From NCBI GenBank assembly GCA_025642065.1, contig JAODUP010000327.1:1-64000 (forward strand): a stretch of DNA of 64,000 bases, read 5' to 3'. The DNA is from Paralvinella palmiformis (lineage: Eukaryota > Annelida > Polychaeta > Terebellida > Alvinellidae). Every line of letters begins with the position of its first letter. Within the stretch, counting starts at the first letter, position 1. This document shows positions 11,618-21,564 of this stretch, piece by piece. A program made the translations under genes and the position numbers. A model generated the notes under the pieces. It saw nothing but the letters and a program-made list of their open reading frames with translations, did not search any database and was not told the origin of the DNA.

Positions 11618-11838
11618 CTCTTTAGACTTGAGTAGCCACGTGGGAACGTGTTCCCGGACCAATTTATATTCTTCTATCAGTGCTGCCACCTTCTGGCCTT
11701 CCTCTATGCTGGCGTGTTTCACCGTTTCGACGGCATCCAAGTACTGGAGGAGCGACCTCAAGTCGTCGGGGAGGCCATCCTGGATATAATCCTCCTTCGT
11801 CTTCTTCCAGCCCCTCATCACAAACTGTAGTACCATGG
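11618..11838 (-). CDS. RO60: RO60 (TROVE2), coding exon 2
   Basis: This internal exon on the minus strand continues the TROVE domain of the 60-kDa Ro ribonucleoprotein. It starts after a TATAG acceptor (11839-11840) in phase 1, where the preceding G plus CC gives Ala. It reads AMVLQFVMRGWKK, then SLLQYLDAVETVKHA, then ALIEEYKLVREHVPT and LLKSKE, and ends in phase 0 at a GTAAAG donor. The GW-K, YL-AVE-VK, LIEE-LVREH and LKSKE motifs align in order with the vertebrate Ro60 segment following its SHKDLLRLSH motif. The 221-nt length fits the phase of exon 1 exactly. The next exon should begin with the V-W after KSKE; I could not find it down to position 1, so the rest of the gene (remaining ring repeats and vWA/MIDAS domain) presumably lies outside the window. 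Confidence 0.93.
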
Positions 11839-11979
11839 CTATAGCTGGATGAGGAAATAGATTGGTTACATTACTGGTATAACCATGTCCCTCAAAACAC
11901 CTTATATTTATAACCATGTTCCTCAAACGCCTTATTTTCATTTCTCCCAAACACCTTAGTTATGTTCCCCATGTTACCT

Positions 11980-12130
11980 ATCACTACCACCCGTGTTCAA
12001 ATCTCAGCGTGGGCATATCTGAAGGGTGTTTCATCTTTGACTTCACTTCATTACCTTTGGAGGTTACTCGGCCCATTTAGCCTACCAATACCATGTGCAC
12101 AAAAGTGGCCGTAAAACATCAATCATCATC
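11980..12130 (+). repeat. tRNA-derived SINE, 5'-truncated
   Basis: Starts at the B box region (ACCCGTGTTCAAATCTC) and continues GTGGGCATATCTGAAGGGTG through TTTAGCCTACC to the tail ACATCAATCATCATC. Copies of CTTATAACCATGTTCCTC-like sequence flank it on both sides, suggesting insertion into a local low-order repeat. Confidence 0.85.
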
Positions 12131-12435
12131 TCTCCCCCAAACACCTCATAACCATGTTCCTCAAATGTCTTATTATCATTTCTCCCAAACACCTTAGTCA
12201 TGTTCCTCATAAAACCTTATAACCAAGTCCACAAACAGCATATAATTATGTCCCCCAAACATATGATAATGTTCTGACACTTGGAACATATGGCTGAGGT
12301 AAGTGGTTCGTCTTAGCCTCGGCACGTGTCATAACTGGAATATGTAGCCAAAGAGTCACTCTCCTGAAATACACCTCACAAACACGGACAGCTCCCTGAC
12401 TTGGGAGATTTCCAGTCGACTGTACTACTGGAGTT

Positions 12436-13347
12436 CTCTGATGAATACAACTGTCACTGGGATCTGATCCTCAGTCTAGACATCTATAATGAAGTGAACC
12501 ATCAGCTGTATCTCTGATGAATACAACTGTCACTGGGATCTGATCCTCAGTCTAGACATCTATAATGAAGTGAACCATCAGCTGTATCTCTGATGAATAT
12601 AACTGTCACTGGGATCTGATCCTCAATCTAGACATCTATAATGAAGTGAACCATCAGCTGTATCTCTGATGAATACAACTGTCACTGGGATCTGATCCTC
12701 AGTCTAGACATCTATAATGAAGTGAACCATCAGCTGTATCTCTGATGAATACAACTGTCACTGGGATCTGATCCTCAGTCTAGACATCTATAATGAAGTG
12801 AACCATCAGCTGTATCTCTGATGAATACAACTGTCACTGGGATCTGATCCTCAGTCTAGACATCTATAATGAAGTGAACCATCAGCTGTATCTCTGATGA
12901 ATACAACTGTCACTGGGATCTGATCCTCAGTCTAGACATCTATAATGAAGTGAACCATCAGCTGTATCTCTGATGAATACAACTGTCACTGGGATCTGAT
13001 CCTCAGTCTAGACATTTATAATGAAGTGAACCATCAGCTGTATCTCTGATGAATACAACTGTCACTGGGATCTGATCCTCAGTCTAGACATCTATAATGA
13101 AGTGAACCATCAGCTGTATCTCTGATGAATACAACTGTCACTGGGATCTGATCCTCAGTCTAGACATCTATAATGAAGTGAACCATCAGCTGTATCTCTG
13201 ATGAATACAACTGTCACTGGGATCTGATCCTCAATCTAGACATCTATAATGAAGTGAACCATCAGCTGTATCTCTGATGAATACAACTGTCACTGGGATC
13301 TGATCCTCAATCTAGACATCTATAATGAAGTGAACCATCAGCTGTAA
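12436..13347. repeat. 76-bp satellite, 12 nearly identical copies
   Basis: The unit starts CTCTGATGAATACAACTGTC and ends CCATCAGCTGTAT. 911-912 bp divided by 76 gives 12 copies. Only a handful of substitutions are visible (AGTCTAGA/AATCTAGA, ATACAAC/ATATAAC, ACATCT/ACATTT). The array lies inside RO60 intron 1. Confidence 0.97.
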
Positions 13348-13447
13348 CACAGATTCTATACTGCTTCCACATTATACTACGTATATGCATTCAATTACTT
13401 CGTATTTATACTTAAGGTCGGCCAACTATAAATATGTCTCGGCATAT

Positions 13448-13718
13448 TTAAAAAAAAATGGAATTGGAACTGATAAAGTTGGAATTTATTACAGAAAAAT
13501 TAAATCCACAAATTAATTTACCATTTAATTTTTTAGTTGAGAAATATTTCTTCCATGACAATCCTACATGGAATATAAAGTACTCGGGAGTAGGTATTCC
13601 AAGCAGGTACTCAGAGTACCCACTCATGGTCAAAAGTAGTAGGTAAAAGAAAGTCGGTAAAAAACGGAATTGATAAATATGATGTGGAATTGACAAAATG
13701 GAATTGATGCCCTGTCTG
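13448..13718 (+). repeat. dispersed repeat family C (MITE-like), copy 1
   Basis: Shares with five other loci the blocks AAATCCACAAATTAATTTAC, ATTTCTTCCATGACAATCCT, GAGTAGGTATTCCAAG, TACTCATGGT and a GGAATTGA...CCCTGTCT end. It is internally rich in GGAATTG or CAATTCC. Confidence 0.8.
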
Positions 13719-14586
13719 TTTGGGCATGAATCATATGACAATTGTCCATCTTGTGGCACAGGTTATCAAAGGGGATGAGAATTGCTTTATTACTCGAAAA
13801 CATCAAATCAGTTCTAAAAACTCCTTGTTACCTCTTTTGGGGTAATCATCGTAAAATAATTGGAATGGCTTCTGTTAGCACTTATTGTTAATTTTAGAAA
13901 AAGGACGAGGATAAAGTGTATCAAATGTTGGCTTTGCGTTTTAAAGGCTGGCAAAATTCTTTACTAAACAATGTAACATAATCCTGCACTTCCACAAAGA
14001 CATCAGTAAGACACAACACGGGCATCGACAATCAGTTATATATTAATAGTAGTTCAATTGATTAATAAAAATCTACAACATTCCTATTCACACCAAAACA
14101 CTAAATATTATAACAGTCAATGAAGAGTGAACTTTTACGGTAGAAAGAGAACGTCATCTGTATTAGAATTGTTGGGTCCAGCTTTTTATGTACAGTAGCC
14201 AAACTCGGTCCCCAAAACTAATTACGTTACATAAATTGACATTAATAATAATAACGATGTATATTTAATAAAGTGTACTATTATTAGTATTAAACTAGTA
14301 GTAGTAGTAGTAGTAGCCAATCCAAGATACTGTACAGTGATAAATTAAATACAATATATGTAAAAAGCTAATAAGATGTCTGAACTATAAACATTATTTA
14401 TGAGTGAAGTCAACCTTAAACACTGATAACATTAACTTCAAATGGTTCTCTCTCTCTCTCTCTCTCTCTCAATCCGTCAAATTATTACCTCTACATCAAT
14501 TTCAATAATGCATTAAAAAAATGGTGACATACTCCATCTATATTGTAACATCATCTGATGTGACATAATGTATAGCGAATTGTATG

Positions 14587-14626
<40 letters not shown>

Positions 14627-15669
14627 CAATACTAGCTTATACTATGAGCGTACTGCGCACATAATAAGAGATACAATGATTGTGCATCATGCAGTAAAGG
14701 CCCATCTTCATCTATTTCGTGTCTATTTCCACAACATCCAATCATTCGTTGATGAACTTTACATCACGCATCAACTACAACATTGCCCAACTCCCTGTAC
14801 TAGGTGTACCATTTAGGCTGATTCTTTGCTAGGATATTGGCACTATAGAAATATGTAATTATTATTATTATAAAGGCCACAAAACTGAGTAAATACTGAC
14901 AAATGCCAGAAAAAACCCAATCAACTAAGACTTTGTTCATAAAGCTATATTTTTCCCTATCTTGCTTGTGGTTGTTATATAACAAATGAAAGTCAGTTGC
15001 GTGACATTCACCGACAGATTTCTGCTCATCGTTTTAGATGTTAATATTAAAATAACAATTCTGTCTTCAGTATAACACACCTGATAGCGACTAAAGTTAA
15101 ACAAGGTATTATTTATAAAATACTAACTATTATTTTATTATCATAATATTAACAGTCAATCAGTGACTTTACACCAATGATATAGAAGTCTATATAATAT
15201 TATTATCACATAAAATCCTGCTGTTACACCAGAAGACTGTGTCATTTTCATTTACAGTAAACATTCTTGGACTTGTTATAACGTCCAGGCTTTTAGGAGG
15301 CATCCTGGCTCAGTCTTTCCAAAAAACATAAACAGGTTTGATGTTATAAAATTGTATAGATACATGATGTACTTTGTATTAATTTTCCTTTATACTACAT
15401 TATAGGCCCATTCGGCTGAAGAATTTAATTTCTATATCTAATTATAAATTTCTATATACGTGACTTATAAATACCTAGATTAGTAGATATACACAGACAG
15501 TCTGTTATTATGTCATTTTCCTGTACAACACCCTTGAATGGCTCCTGCAGCAAAATGGACTTTGTTTGATGAAACGTAGGATGAGTGGATTAAACCAAAA
15601 TAAAATGCACGAAACATCTCAACATAACGAGCAAATACAGCATGTTCACTGTAAAAACAAGCACAATAG
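13719..15669. other. no gene; (CT)n, (TA)n and a LINE 3' tail
   Basis: A CT tract lies at 14448-14470 and (TA)n at 14590-14622. From about 14735 to 14875 the sequence matches the 3' end of the LINE at 33.66-33.81 kb (TGTACTAGGTG, then GATATTGGC and TATAGAAAT), ending in (TTA)n. That is a 5'-truncated copy. Confidence 0.6.
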
Positions 15670-16022
15670 CAGGGTCCCAAATACCTTAAGAATTGAAGTG
15701 GCCAGCAGGGCAAGTAACTTAAAAATAAAGGTGGCCCTTCCAAAATTTTACTGGCCCTTCCATATTTTCTTCGATTTGGGGGCTGGCATGATACATTTAT
15801 CTACAAATAACAACGGCATGTATATCCTGTTGTGATCATATTAAATTTCAATGCATGTACAAGAGGATGGATCCCAATATGTATATCCTATATTATGTAT
15901 CTTTTGCCAAATAAGTATTTGTATGTACCCCAACATTAACCTCGCTATGAAGACACCAAGATCATGGTAGATAAATTCTTTATTTTCTTCATGAACCACA
16001 TTGCCAAATATTAGTAGACCCT

Positions 16023-16500
16023 ATCATTTCCAAACAATATAATTGTATTTTTCAATGAGCTCAGAGTTCTCATCCTCCAAATCATCTGCTGATTCAGAAT
16101 CTGGTGCACCATCTGCATCAACTACAGCAGACACAAAGTCAGTGGATTCGCCAATTGTAGTGACTGGCTCTGCTGCATCAGCAACTGTATGAGCTGGTTC
16201 ATTGGAAGTCTCACCATCAACCAATACCTGTGACTTGAATCCATCATCACGCAAATTTGGTCTTCGTGGTTGGGATGAATCTTGATTCCAGTATTCAATT
16301 GCTGGGACTGGATCAAATGATGAGATAGGAGCACGCAAGAGTTTAATTGACAGCAGATCAGTTAACTTGTGCTCAATGAGTTGTTCTTAGATTGATTTTA
16401 ATCAACTTTAGTTGACTAAACCCTCGCTCGACTTCAGCGCTGGATGCTGGAAGAGTTTGCATCAAGCCAGGAACATTGATGATATTTTTGTGATCTTTAT
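16023..16500 (-). pseudogene. hAT transposase C-terminal dimerisation region, frameshifted
   Basis: Minus-strand translation gives VPGLMQTLPASSAEVERGFS, then QLKLIKINLRTTH and a stop. After a one-base shift near 16375 it resumes LIEHKLTDLLSIKLLRAPIS, then FDPVPAIEYWNQDSS. SSAEVERGFSxxK and LLxIKL..P are the conserved C-terminal motifs of hAT transposases, including domesticated ZNF862-like proteins. An acidic tail of about 50 residues follows to 16023. It belongs with the N-terminal part at 16507-17160. Confidence 0.88.
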
Positions 16501-16506
16501 ATAATC

Positions 16507-17160
16507 TCAGAGTTTTTCTCTTTCAACTGTACTTATGTGCCTACTAAACTCCTTTGCTGACTCCTCATTCATATCTGTTTTCACTAGTTTAACACCCTTC
16601 TGTCTATCTAACTCACAAAGCCAAACAAATTCTAGGAAAGGGTGTTTTTTCATGGCTACTGCGTGGCAGGTTCTAAACAGGTGTGATAATTTCTCTATAT
16701 CATCATTGTGCAAAATGGTTAGCATTTTACGAGCCGGTTGTTTTTCCGGGGCCTCAATGGACTTGAGAATCTCTGTAGCAACAATATGTTTGTTTGACGT
16801 TTCATGGATCTTTATGCTCTCCAGCTTAAATGACTGGCATCCCGATGCAAATGAATTTTTGGCCAAAATTGTCGGGTCTATCTTCCCAGCTGTGCGGCAC
16901 ATCATGCATATCATCGTACTTGCCTGGCTGGATGTGGATGGAGTGTCCGATGTTAAACTGCCCAGCTCTTCGTCTATTATCCCCAGCCATGGGTGGCCAA
17001 CTTTCCAATTTGGGTTAAACGCCCATTTCCGTTTACTGATCTCATATAACCGTTGTTTCTTCAGCTTCTCCTTCTTGCTGGGTGGTGGTGATACATCCGC
17101 AAAATAACGCCACATTTTATCAGTTATTATGTTTATGATGTCGATATGATCTTGGCACAT
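16507..17160 (-). pseudogene. hAT transposase N-terminal TTF-type zinc finger part
   Basis: A 217-codon frame reads KRKWAFNPNWKVGHPWLG, then MICMMCRTAG, then FASGCQSFKLESIKIHETSN-KH. This is the TTF-type finger seen at the N terminus of ZNF862 and C17orf113-like hAT proteins (W..HPWL, C-x2-C, F..GC..F....L..H..S..H). The frame ends after about 100 more residues, where the RNase-H-like catalytic domain should be. The sequence then jumps to the dimerisation tail, so most of the catalytic core is deleted. Confidence 0.85.
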
Positions 17161-17708
17161 GTGTCAATCAAAATGGCGCCGATATAGGCATGCTTGATTG
17201 TGACAGAAGATTGTTTTTGTCAGCTAGATTAAAAAGAACTTGCTAACAATTCTCTGCTGCCACCGAATATTTTCCAACATATTTTTCACTTTCCATATAA
17301 CCTTATCGAGCATGCCCAATGCTTATGCCAGTGCGAAACTATGGTAAAACTGCTATCCTTGTTCTTGCCAATTTTAGCTAAGAGACTCGTATGCTGTCGG
17401 ATTTGTTGCATGATAATGCACAATCTATACATTAAGCAATGCCATTCAAAAAATTGATATTTCCTCAATATCCTGCAAATATGAACTGAAACTTTGAATA
17501 TGGAACTTCCCAACAGATCATTATCATTATAGATTTGTGCTTAGTGACCGAACCATGGAAAAGAATGGTTGAAAGAAAGAAAACAAACCGCAAAATATGC
17601 GTAAAACAGAAATGGTCAAGTCACCTGCAGGGCTAGTTGTTCAAAATATGTAGTCGCCCTTCACTAATTCAGGTATTTGGGACCCTGCAATAGAAAATGT
17701 TTAAATCT

Positions 17709-17815
17709 GGCTGTTTTATGGCCACCTTTGTGAACATCCTTCTAACAGTAAGTTGAACCTAAGTGCTATAGATGTGTGGCCAATTACATAATCATTAGAC
17801 CATGTAGGTGTCCAC
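17709..17815 (-). repeat. degenerate SINE copy
   Basis: The minus-strand 3' end (GTTCACAAAGGTGGCCATAAAACAG) and head (CATGGTCTAATGATT) survive; the body is eroded. Confidence 0.55.
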
Positions 17816-17856
17816 AACGCAAGCACAATAGAAATATGCTAATGGGTAGCAGGAGC

Positions 17857-18139
17857 AGACATGAGGTCAGTTCAATTCCGGAATTATTTTTAAAAAATGG
17901 ACTTGGTATTGATAAATTTTGAATTGGAATTGAAGTTTCCTACCAATAAAAAATTAAATCCACAAATTAATTTTTTAATTCAAAAATATTCGTACCATGA
18001 CAATTCTACTTGGAATACATACTCCAATTAGTATTAGTATATACTCGGAGTACCTACTCATGGCAAAAAGTAGTACCGGCAGTAAAAAATGGAATTGGAA
18101 TAATTTTTTTTATGTGGAATTGGAATTGACCCCATGTCT
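17857..18139. repeat. family C MITE, copy with both ends
   Basis: AGACATGAGGTCAGTTCAAT at the left end is matched inverted by TGGAATTGACCCCATGTCT at the right end. The copy is about 283 bp and AT-rich, with no coding capacity, consistent with a MITE. I see no clear target duplication. Confidence 0.8.
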
Positions 18140-18646
18140 AAGCTGGAGTATAATTATCAATTGCTTACCGTGGGTTGGGTTCTGATTCTATGAGAGCTTA
18201 ATGGCATCACTGTACTTAGCACTCTTTCCTCCCTCCCACATACAAACACACACATGCAGAGATAAAGCATCATGATGATTTTTTTGATGACCATAAGATA
18301 CACATAGAGAGAAGAGAATTATGAGCCATTAAAACACCCAAGTTCTATATCCTCAGACAGAATATTGTGACTATCACCCACTATAACAGTTATGGTCCGC
18401 TGCTCAAGAAAACTTTCATGCAGTTTATATAGGACACAGTCAATATTTGACATGTGGTTTAATATACTTAACAACAAGTGATATTCTAGGTTAAAATGCA
18501 CACAAGAAATCATAATTCTGTGTAGATTTCAATGTGAACTATTGTAGATTCACAAACCAAATAAATCGATGAGAGTTTAGTTGCTGAATACACATGGTCT
18601 GGTTAGAGAAGCTAAATAACTTTATACACTTTCAGGAGGTAATTAC

Positions 18647-19347
18647 CAGGGTTGAGTTTCTTCTCGGAAGAAAGTTATTTCTTCCCTTCCCATGGGAAGA
18701 AATGAGTTTTTACTAGGAAGAAAACCTTTCTTCCGAGAAGAAACTCCCAAGGGATACAGTAACCTAACAATGCAAACAGATGTGGTTGTCCCGAAAGATT
18801 TGTTGAAAACCAACAGATATGAAGAATATATCCTATTCTATTGAACCACCTCTACGGCATAGCGGGTAAGAGCTTAGGACATTTTTTACTCGTGGTCATG
18901 CTGTGTGGGAGGTCGGAGGTTCGAATGTCAGGCTGTGGCATTATAATAAGGGGAGTTTTTCATCTAATCAGGCAACTGGCAATTTCTCCACTGAATATGT
19001 CATCTATTGTAAATTCTAAATTATTTTAGAATTAAGTCCTAGTAGTGAAGCAGTAAATAACAAACCATATATATCTCCCTTATTTGAGGTAGCTAGGTCA
19101 CTTAAAATAACTACCAATTCGGCCATTACTATTATTTAATTATTATTAAAGTGTCTATGTGTATGAATAGCATCAAAAATATATTAATATTTGTCAAATT
19201 TGAAAATGGCAAATCTAAATTTGGATGATAATTTTGTAACATTTTTGAGTTTCTTCCAATTCTTCCCAAAGTGGAAGGGAAGAAAGTATTTCTTACATAA
19301 TTTTTACCATGGTTATTACTGTCTATGGAAGAATTAGGCCAACCCTG
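18647..19347. mobile_element. hAT-like MITE carrying a nested SINE
   Basis: The ends CAGGGTTGAG and CCAACCCTG are inverted. They are flanked by an 8-bp duplication with one mismatch, GTAATTAC (18639-18646) and GTCATTAC (19348-19355). Just inside the left end is a 21-bp perfect inverted repeat, GAGTTTCTTCTCGGAAGAAA(G). A SINE at 18845-19145 was inserted later. Confidence 0.85.
18845..19145 (+). repeat. tRNA-derived SINE, family A
   Basis: The A box GCGGGTAAGAGC and B box GGAGGTTCGAATGTC are followed by a body (GGCAACTGGCAAT, GAATATGTCATCT, TTTAGAATTA) and an end near TTCGGCCATTA. The same order is seen at 53601-53841 (plus) and, shorter, at 42133-42308 (minus). Confidence 0.85.
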
Positions 19348-19615
19348 GTCATTACAGATTTATGGAACTTCTCTAATTTCTTTTAACAAGATTAAAGTTT
19401 TTAATGGGTTTATACAAACTCAATGGAAGAGTGATAAAAATGTGCATTTCTTTTTTGACCCAGTATAAACTTAGTAAATCGGGTATTTACATTTTTATAT
19501 CATTACTAGAAAGTAATATTTATGTGACATAAGTCAATCAAAATAAAATGTGATTTGTTAAATAATCTATGAAAACATGTATTCTAGAGCCAAGTGTAGT
19601 GTCAGCAATGAGTAC

Positions 19616-20183
19616 CTTTGTTTTCCTTTGGGTTCGTATGGCTGAGACGTAGCAAATCCTTATGCGACCAGCCATTTCTTTGCTGGTACTTCGTAACAAA
19701 CACGGCTAACTGCTTGGGATCTTTGGTCAAGTACCAGGAGGAGACTGCACGTCGTAGGGCCCGACCCCATCCCGTTGACTGTTTGGTGTCCGTGATCTTA
19801 CCCAGATCCTCGACAAATTTCACAAACAAGAACAAGTAAGTAGGAATTCTACAGATTTCTGGAAGTGCTCGATACGCCGCCTGCTTAGTCTTCAAGTCCT
19901 CAGATCTCGCACAGACGGCCAGTGCGAGTAGCAATGAGTGCTGTTTTGCAGTGCGACCATTCTTGCTAAATTCTTCTATTTCTCTAACAACTTTGATACC
20001 TTGTTGATTAGCGATCAGGTTATACAGACAGTCCATGTGTTTAATGACTAGGGTGCCATCACATTGGTAGAATTCGGACTCAACACACAAGTTGCGTCTC
20101 AGACGATTTAGATCGTCTACTGGCCACAAGCTTGGAGACGACCCTGTTACAATGCCTTCATCCTGGTCACTTGTTGCCGCCAT
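19616..20183 (-). CDS. RO60: RO60 (TROVE2), first coding exon
   Basis: Encodes the N terminus of the 60-kDa SS-A/Ro protein, a ring-shaped RNA chaperone that binds Y RNAs and misfolded small RNAs. Translation from MAATSDQDEG gives 189 residues plus one base. Recognisable stretches in order are LNRLRRNLCVESEFYQC, GRTAKQHSLLLALAVCAR, KQAAYRALPEICRIPTYLF, GWGRALRRAVSSWY and QRNGWSHKDLLRLSH. These match vertebrate Ro60 positions from about residue 30 to 185. I chose this ATG (20181-20183) because it follows a likely acceptor (TGCATACAG, exon from 20188) and has GCGGC directly after it; an upstream in-frame ATG lies in the predicted intron. The exon ends at 19616 before a GTACTC donor in phase 1. 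Intron 1 is about 7.8 kb. Confidence 0.95.
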
Positions 20184-20535
20184 TTTCCCTGTATGCACAA
20201 AACAAAAATCACAGAATTGATTATAAACACATGACAGACTGGTTAATAAATAGATTATTCTTTTAGCTTAATTGGCTAATATGAATATCAAAGATTTAGG
20301 TTTGTCAAATTGCAAAAACATGGGAGATCTAGCTGAAAGATACCTCCCTGAGAAAAATATGAATATCAGATGTGTGTGTTTGTGTGTCAAGACTCAAGGA
20401 CTAAGGAGCAATTACTGTTTTATTCATTAAATTTATTGTCATCAAAGTTGTATCTAAGAAACAACATAGTACAGTGTTATATTTCTACGTTATCACATTA
20501 CATATCACAATGTGACGAAAATGAAAGAAACTTAC

Positions 20536-20640
20536 TTTGCTAATAAAGCGTGACGTTCACGGTTCACCGTGGAACACAAATAACTTTGATTTGCAGTTCG
20601 ATAATTATATAACCCTGTAAATATGGCACTAAACGCCAGT
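20536..20640 (-). other. RO60: possible RO60 5' untranslated exon
   Basis: A GTAAGT donor on the minus strand at 20530-20535 would pair with the acceptor at 20189-20190. The sequence upstream of it (read on minus, ending TTATTAGCAAA) would be leader. The transcription start is not determined, so the right boundary is a guess. Confidence 0.4.
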
Positions 20641-21193
20641 TATAGAAGATTAGCGCTCTAATCGCCGAACTACTTCGACCTGAATAACTGAAATTGTCAC
20701 GGGGGAATGTTGAGATATATCACATTTTAAAGCATGACTCCTAATATTTAAAATAAACATTTCCTCGTATTTTGCTCATCTCACAATCGGCAACAAACAT
20801 TGAAACGAGCGAATTCCTGTCATGACGTCATCATATTTGGGTTACTCTATACAACAAAATATGTTGCGTTTTGTCGAATTTTATTGTTCTTGTAATTTAT
20901 AATAGTACACTTTTCCAACTGTGGGAGCCAAAAAATTATATAAATGCTAAAAATGGCCAATAATGATTAATTCACGACATCTAAGTGAGTCTTGCATTCC
21001 GCCATAATACTATTCTCCATTATTATTTAATCGAACACAATAAACAATAATATTTGGATAATTGCGTCATTAGCTTTCATGCATCTTAATTATCATCGAA
21101 ATTATGTCATTCCCATATCGAACATGTTTTGACTGTGATATAAAGTTGACAAACGGAAAATTACCATATTAAAACGAGGAAAAAGGATATAGA

Positions 21194-21229
<36 letters not shown>

Positions 21230-21312
21230 TGCACTTATAGCTGAACAACTAAACAATTGGAATTATTGACATAAGTGATTATCAAATAAAATCCTCCCTT
21301 TATTAGTAATAT

Positions 21313-21322
21313 GACACGTGAC
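21313..21322. promoter_or_regulatory. CLEAR-like E-box GACACGTGAC
   Basis: Differs at one of ten positions from the CLEAR palindrome GTCACGTGAC bound by TFEB/MITF-type factors. V-ATPase genes are known CLEAR targets in vertebrates. It lies 161 bp before the ATP6V1G start codon. Confidence 0.5.
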
Positions 21323-21408
21323 TAATAGATCTATATCGTGAAATTCTCTAACATCGAAATTATGTTTCTTATGAATGGGAAATAGTTCGGCCGGTCAAGT
21401 GTCCTACG

Positions 21409-21418
21409 GTCACATGAT
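21409..21418. promoter_or_regulatory. second E-box GTCACATGAT
   Basis: A CLEAR-related motif with a CACATG core, matching 8 of 10 positions, 65 bp before the ATP6V1G ATG. Confidence 0.4.
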
Positions 21419-21482
21419 CATATACTTATGACATTCGCTTTCTCGTAAACGATTTGGAGAATTGTTTGATTGTTTCACAAAT

Positions 21483-21564
21483 ATGGCTAGCCAGTCAACT
21501 GGAATTCAGCAGTTGCTTGCAGCAGAAAAACGAGCAGCAGAGAAAGTTGCTGAAGCCAGAAAGC
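21483..21564 (+). CDS. ATP6V1G: ATP6V1G, exon 1
   Basis: First exon of V-type proton ATPase subunit G, a coiled-coil component of the peripheral stalk that with subunit E links the V1 head to the membrane sector. It begins [20 protein letters not shown] and ends KVAEARK plus one base before a GTGCGT donor. The N-terminal block [19 protein letters not shown] is nearly invariant in animal subunit G. The frame joins exon 2 with C+GT to give Arg, restoring ARKRKARRLRQ. Intron 1 is about 10.7 kb and full of repeats. Confidence 0.96.

Larger units (their letters stand above)
15670..17687 (-). mobile_element. hAT-type transposon with 17-bp perfect TIRs
   Basis: The left end CAGGGTCCCAAATACCT at 15670 is repeated inverted at 17671-17687. 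A direct CAATAG flanks both ends (15664-15669 and 17688-17693). hAT elements usually make 8-bp duplications, so the 6-bp match is short. CAGGG termini and a hAT transposase remnant inside support the assignment. Length is 2,018 bp, too short for a full transposase, and coding is on the minus strand. Confidence 0.88.
20641..21482. promoter_or_regulatory. divergent RO60 / ATP6V1G promoter region
   Basis: Less than 1 kb lies between the probable RO60 leader (minus) and the ATP6V1G ATG (plus), so the two genes are head to head. A perfect palindromic CRE, TGACGTCA, is at 20823-20830. Two CLEAR-like E-boxes are at 21313-21322 and 21409-21418. A (TA)n run is at 21198-21226. Shared regulation is inference. 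Confidence 0.6.

Noticed and set aside
16535..17107. Plus-strand 190-codon frame
   Set aside because: Antisense shadow of the TTF-finger hAT transposase frame.
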